From: Straminergon stramineum
Lineage: Eukaryota > Streptophyta > Bryopsida > Hypnales > Calliergonaceae
DNA length: 64,000 nucleotides
Assembly: GCA_963920665.1 (NCBI GenBank)
Contig: OY987264.1
Span: forward strand, 32,778,906 to 32,842,905
Reading direction: 5' to 3'
The stretch's first letter is position 1, and each line of letters opens with the position of its first letter. Under the pieces are notes generated by a model. It was not told the origin of the DNA, searched no databases, and worked only from the letters and a program-made list of their open reading frames with translations. Positions 60,201 to 64,000 of this stretch are shown in pieces. The position numbers and the translations under genes were made by a program.

Positions 60201-61490
60201 ACTCACATTGTAGAAAGATCATGGTCTAGGTAACATGAAAGTAGAGCCTTGTTATGGTCTAGGTTATGTGTAAGTAGAGCTTTGTTATGAGGCATAACTT
60301 GTGAGCTATGGGAGTGGTGTGGATGTCATTTTCATAATGAGGTTGTACTGTCATGTCACCTAACACACTTTCAATGGTTAAATCTTGTTCAATTATACTC
60401 AAACCAGGATCTCAAAAGGACACCGTAATTAAGTTTTCTTCGGTTGAGAAGGAGAGGTTTATAACCTATATCCTTGTGGTTAATGTAAGCCTTGTGATGA
60501 ACCAAAAAGTTCTATCTTAGGCATTATTGATTCAAGGTTACAACTTAGCGTTATGTCCTATGACCTTGAGCCTGCACGTCCTGATTATTGAACATATTCT
60601 AATCCATAACACGAAAGCAAACAAGATTATGAGATGTAATCGTGTAGAGTGGTTGTCACCTCTGTAGAAATGGGATTTAGCATATGCATATGTCCTACTT
60701 CGGACCAACCAAAGGGTGAGTGACGCAGCTACCTTGAGACATACACATTGTGGATTGGATTACTTGTAACGGTCAAGTGACTTCAGAAGGTTATCGGGCA
60801 CAATTCCAAATTGTTTCATTCAGACGTGAACATCTAGATAAGAACCTCGTGGTTGATCGCAGAACTTAATTGAGTTTCTGACTTACTTCCACCTTCTAAC
60901 GAAATAACCTACCCAAAAGAGAGCGACACAATTGCCTTGATATTCAGACTTGGCATCAGATTGCATTGCGTGAGACTTGGTTTCATGTTACATTGCATGA
61001 TACTTGGCATTACAGTGCATTGCTTGAGACTTGGCATTGCAATGCATCGCATGCTCTGATTTGATGCCTGTCTTGTGCACAGATCCTTGAGAAATGGTAC
61101 CCAACGCTGGAGGAAGGGAACAACAAAGGCATAGTCCTCCTGGTGACCACCCAGAAGGAAGGGGCTGTAACCGGAGGGCCAGCATTCACCAAAGCCGTGG
61201 GAGACCAGATCCTGGAAGCCGTGACGGCCGAGAATCTGCCCGTGCTGGCCACGGACGAGAAGTACAACGAAGCCATCTACAGCACAGCCAAGCGTCTGGT
61301 GGCCGCCATTGACGGCCTGGAGGATCCCGGCGGTCCCACGTTCAAGGAGAACAAGCGGGAGTCCAACTTCAAGAGCAAGGAAGAGACGGAGTCGAAGCGA
61401 GGCCAGTTCAGTCTCGTTGTGGGAGGGTTGCTTGTCATCGCTTTTGTTGTGCCCATGGCACAGTACTATGCTTACGTCTCCAAGAAGTAG
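57289..61490 (+). CDS. TLP18.3: Thylakoid lumen 18.3-kDa-type protein (TPM domain acid phosphatase, PSII repair)
   Basis: Exons 57289-57379, 59412-59794 and 61083-61490 join in phase to 293 residues, close to the 285 of Arabidopsis TLP18.3. Start at the ATG pair MMAEAMMARGSS; exon 1 and the start of exon 2 form a Ser/Arg-rich, acid-poor plastid transit peptide. A hydrophobic lumen-targeting stretch (GLTALALSAVLNLGPGVAMS) follows. The TPM domain runs from about residue 95 (NYVVDDASVLNRVTRSDLKR, RKGFHVNVITLRKL) through exon 3 (LEKWYPTLEEGNNKGIVLL, VTGGPAFTKAVGDQIL, LATDEKYNEAIYSTAKRLVA). The protein ends with a membrane segment and YVSKK. In Arabidopsis TLP18.3 supports photosystem II repair and assembly and has weak acid phosphatase activity. 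Intron 1 is long (2.0 kb) and contains tandem copies of exon 1 and another repeat array. Confidence 0.95.
57330..58080 (+). repeat. Tandem triplication of the end of TLP18.3 exon 1 with its splice donor
   Basis: Three successive units contain a version of the exon 1 end followed by a GT donor: GSPASLACNKATPYLG then gtaag (57379), GSLASVACKKAKPFIG then gtatg (about 57611), and GSPGSVACKKVTPFLG then gtatg (about 57911). Downstream intron phrases (GGGTTTCGCAG, GGATTGCATTGTGCT) repeat too. Units are roughly 240 and 295 bp apart. Confidence 0.8.
58860..59400 (+). repeat. Imperfect tandem array in TLP18.3 intron 1
   Basis: Four imperfect units marked by CACCTCCATT at 58911, 59081, 59221 and about 59356, each followed by AGGTTACGTTGCAC-like sequence and ATTCTGATGGT. 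Unit length falls from about 170 to about 135 bp. The last unit runs directly into the polypyrimidine-poor acceptor of exon 2. Confidence 0.75.
59795..61082 (+). other. TLP18.3 intron 2
   Basis: Bounded by GCG|GTACGC and CACAG|ATCCTTG. It includes two diverged direct copies of a ~200-bp segment (about 59820-60010 and 60060-60300) sharing GAAGTGCATAAC-like and GTAGAGC phrases, so internal duplication is a habit of this locus. It ends with short GCATTGC/ACTTGGCAT repeats at 60960-61050. Confidence 0.6.
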
Positions 61491-61923
61491 AGAGCTCTGT
61501 AGCTTGTAGACTATTGTGGGGTGGAATTGTCATGTCCTCTGTATCATCGCTATTAAATTTTTTTGGTATCTATCTAGTAGATTCTCTCCTCTGTGATGCT
61601 GCTAACTTTCGTTGAAACACTTGATCAACGTTGGAAGGTCTCTTCTTGTAATTCCTTCTGTATTCTTGGGATTTCTTTAATCTAATGACAAGGAATGGCT
61701 AAGAGTCTAACTACAAGCTCTTTAGTAATGAGGAGAGGATTTTTCGGGCGTCTGTTTTGGGATTTGGAAGAGAAACTTCGTATTGTTCACGCATGTTATG
61801 TTTGCAGCTCTTGGTAGCTCGTTGATTCTGGTGCTGTGGTGCACAAGTGGGGCTTCAAGGGGAGACTAAGGTACGTGTTCCTTAAATTTCCTGTGAACTT
61901 CTCACGATTCCCAAAATTCTAAC

Positions 61924-62765
61924 TTAACCCTTAAAGGACATTGCGAGCCTCACGGGCATTTCGAAAGTCAAAATCTGAATTTTCACATAGTTCTTTTTTT
62001 TTAAATGTTTTAAAACTTAACTAAGAAAATGTAGCTCCCATAATCTACTTTTTATTCCACTTTATTTTTTTCAAAATTGTTAGAATTATAATTTTTGTGA
62101 CACTTAGGTAATTAAGAAAATGTAGCACCAATAATCTACTTTTTACTCCACTTCAATTATTTTCAAAATTGTTAAAATTATAATTTTTGTGACAATTTGA
62201 AGATATCAATATATCATCTTGAAAGCTCAAAAGGCATCACTTTTGAACTTTTTCTATCGAATTTCTCTTTGGTGTGATCTCAAGAAGTACATCAATTGCA
62301 CCATGATGTTTGCCATTAATATTTTTATTTATCTTAAAAATTTCATCCTATTTTAAACATTTTTGGAATTCCTATGATTTTTTTATAAAAAAGTCTTTTA
62401 AAAATCATATAAAATTCAATTTGATGTTTTCAACTATGAAAAAAAATGAGATTGAATTTTAGATATATATATTATTACATGTGAAAAATATCAAAATTTT
62501 GAAATATGTGACTTAATGTACACTTAATAGGGGTATTACGGGGACCCATACTAATTAATCAACATTTCACATTATATAAATGTCTACCTTTATTGTACAT
62601 GAGTAGTCCTTGAAATGTCTCATGGATGTACATCATGTTTCAAACATCTACACTTTTTCACAATCAGTCCCTCTAATTTTTTGGTCCCCTTAATACCCCC
62701 TATTCATGGTAGAAATCCAATGAAGTTTGACCAAGTCCAGACATGAAATGTCCATTTAGGGTTAA
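61924..62765. mobile_element. 842-bp TTAA-flanked element (best-preserved large family member)
   Basis: The left end TTAACCCTTAAAGGACATT and the right end AATGTCCATTTAGGGTTAA are inverted partners with three mismatches. Reading TTAA as target duplication leaves termini CCCT...AGGG. The interior is AT-rich with internal direct duplication (AATTGTTAAAATTATAATTT occurs twice with a small change near 62090 and 62170). No transposase. Lies 434 bp after the TLP18.3 stop. Confidence 0.7.
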
Positions 62766-63782
62766 TTCCAAACGATGCTGACATCCTCAGTTTTCATACT
62801 TGAAATCCAGTACGGGATCTTCAGTTGCTTGTCTCACAAACTCATTACTTTTGAATCATGGGGTGAGCTACTATGGCTTGTTTTGTGCAATGTGGAAAGA
62901 CATCATTCATTCAAAAAAATGACACATGAACAGGAAATCATCAAATATTACTAAAGAAAGAATGTTGTTTGCAGGAACTTCAGAGTACAAATTTTATCAG
63001 TTGTGCCATTAAGTTAGTTCTTGTAGCAAATCATGGAACAAATTTTAACTCAATGTGACTCAAGACTTGAGGGTAGGCTGACTTAAACAATTCCTGAAAT
63101 CAGACAAGCCATCCAGCAGAATTGCGTTTGGAATTTTCTGCGGGTTACCAAAGATCCTTTACGCACTGGGCATTCATATTCTAAGTATCCTAAGAATCTC
63201 TGCTACAGTTTACACTGAGCTGACACGTTCGATTGGACAGAGTCCACATGTAAAGGTCTGAACTCCTGAGCATGGTGACCGTTGCACTGTCCCGAGAACA
63301 ATGTCATTTGAGAGGGTTGCGAAGTATACACAGATCCGTGGTTTAAGTAAATCTTATGGAACTAATTTCATGGATTAGCAGTGTGACTACAGCACATCTT
63401 TAGCTTACACCCAACCTAGAAAATTGGACCAATCCTCACCCTAATCTAATTGTCTCGAATATCATCTTCACAAACATATCAGCTCAAGAATTCAAACTGA
63501 CTCTCGTTCATTTAAGGCTTGAAGGCATTAGCTAAACAAAGTTAGGTCAGAAGTGATCCCTCAAATCCCAAGTAATCTCAGAAAACTAAGCAGCAAAAGG
63601 TAAAACAAGAGCACAACTCGAGGCAAATCTAGGTTCAAACAAACAAATGCAGCACTAAGCTGAATCTGTTGATCAAGCTTTCCTATGACAGTACATGAAT
63701 AAGCTAATGACTAGATTTCATGGGAGCCTGACCTCCTAGTAAAGAAAGAAAAATGTGCTCCCATTTAGAAGCCAGTGTCCGC
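62766..63782 (-). other. Presumed 3' UTR or intron of the gene at the right edge
   Basis: Balanced composition without open frames of interest. It lies downstream of the minus-strand gene that ends at 63783. Confidence 0.35.
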
Positions 63783-64000
63783 CTAGAGCTTTCCATTTAC
63801 ATAGTGCGCTGGTTTCGCTCCTGTCGCGCCTTGCGCTACCGTTTTGAGGCTGTCCGCGTGCGGCACTTCCTTCTCTTTCTCCGCTTCGATTTGTTTGACA
63901 GGCACATCCTTCGAATGGTCATTCCAATGCAATCCTCCTGCGAAGTCCGTGCTCCCCACGGGACGGGGCCCCGAAGCCAAGCGATCGGAAATCACTACCG
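63783..64000 (-). CDS. C-terminal end of an unrecognised protein (partial)
   Basis: Open frame from the window edge to TAG at 63783, 72 visible codons. It is Asp/Lys/Glu-rich with no membrane segment (SDRLASGPRPVGSTDFAGGL, then KQIEAEKEKEVPHADSLKTV, ending HYVNGKL). GC-rich codon use like the real genes here supports it. An internal exon border could exist before the first visible codon. I do not recognise the family. Confidence 0.5.
   Translation of the reverse strand, partial: VVISDRLASGPRPVGSTDFAGGLHWNDHSKDVPVKQIEAEKEKEVPHADSLKTVAQGATGAKPAHYVNGKL

Overview
This is nuclear DNA of a land plant, most likely a bryophyte (a moss is my best guess). Coding exons are GC-balanced with GT-AG introns, and they lie in very AT-rich intergenic DNA. 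Two genes are plastid-specific: a TOC159-type import GTPase and a TLP18.3-type thylakoid lumen protein. The amplified tyrosine-kinase-like kinases, a Plavaka-type transposase and a TET/JBP-like dioxygenase together point to an early-diverging plant lineage. Species assignment is inference. I saw no rRNA, tRNA or CRISPR.

Layout. 0-2.6 kb: 3' two thirds of a TOC159-family receptor gene (+). 2.6-6.9 kb: AT-rich DNA with repeats. 6.9-9.3 kb: TKL-type protein kinase (-). 9.3-14.4 kb: presumed 5' region of that kinase, then AT-rich DNA with TTAACCC-ended repeats. 14,430-39,375: one 24.9-kb DNA transposon-like element with 233-bp terminal inverted repeats and a TTA target-site duplication. 39.4-47.4 kb: two tandem copies of a kinase gene whose second exon encodes an AP2/ERF-like domain. 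47.4-57.2 kb: AT-rich intergenic DNA with repeats and one clear MITE. 57.3-61.5 kb: TLP18.3 gene (+). 61.9-62.8 kb: 842-bp TTAA-flanked element. 63.8-64 kb: C-terminal end of an unrecognised gene (-).

The giant element is the main discovery. Between its ends it holds (a) a decayed multi-exon Plavaka-type transposase (-), broken by stop codons and by a nested insertion that carries its own coiled-coil gene; (b) a C2H2-like zinc-finger plus TET/JBP-like 2-oxoglutarate dioxygenase gene, also decayed; (c) an intact four-exon gene for a 412-residue protein of no family I know; (d) degenerate exons of a UBAC2-type rhomboid-like host gene, probably captured; and (e) AT-rich subterminal regions with many copies of a TGCCATTTT-like motif at both ends. 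Transposase plus DNA-modifying dioxygenase plus accessory protein resembles the transposon/TET-JBP partnership described in fungi, but here it is in a plant and inside one element.

The kinase-AP2 pair is the second discovery. The repeat unit is 3,097 bp and the copies look identical through exon 1, intron and half of exon 2. They then differ by a cluster of amino-acid replacements without silent changes. The copies are joined so that the end of copy 1 and the start of copy 2 share one reading frame interrupted by a single TGA.
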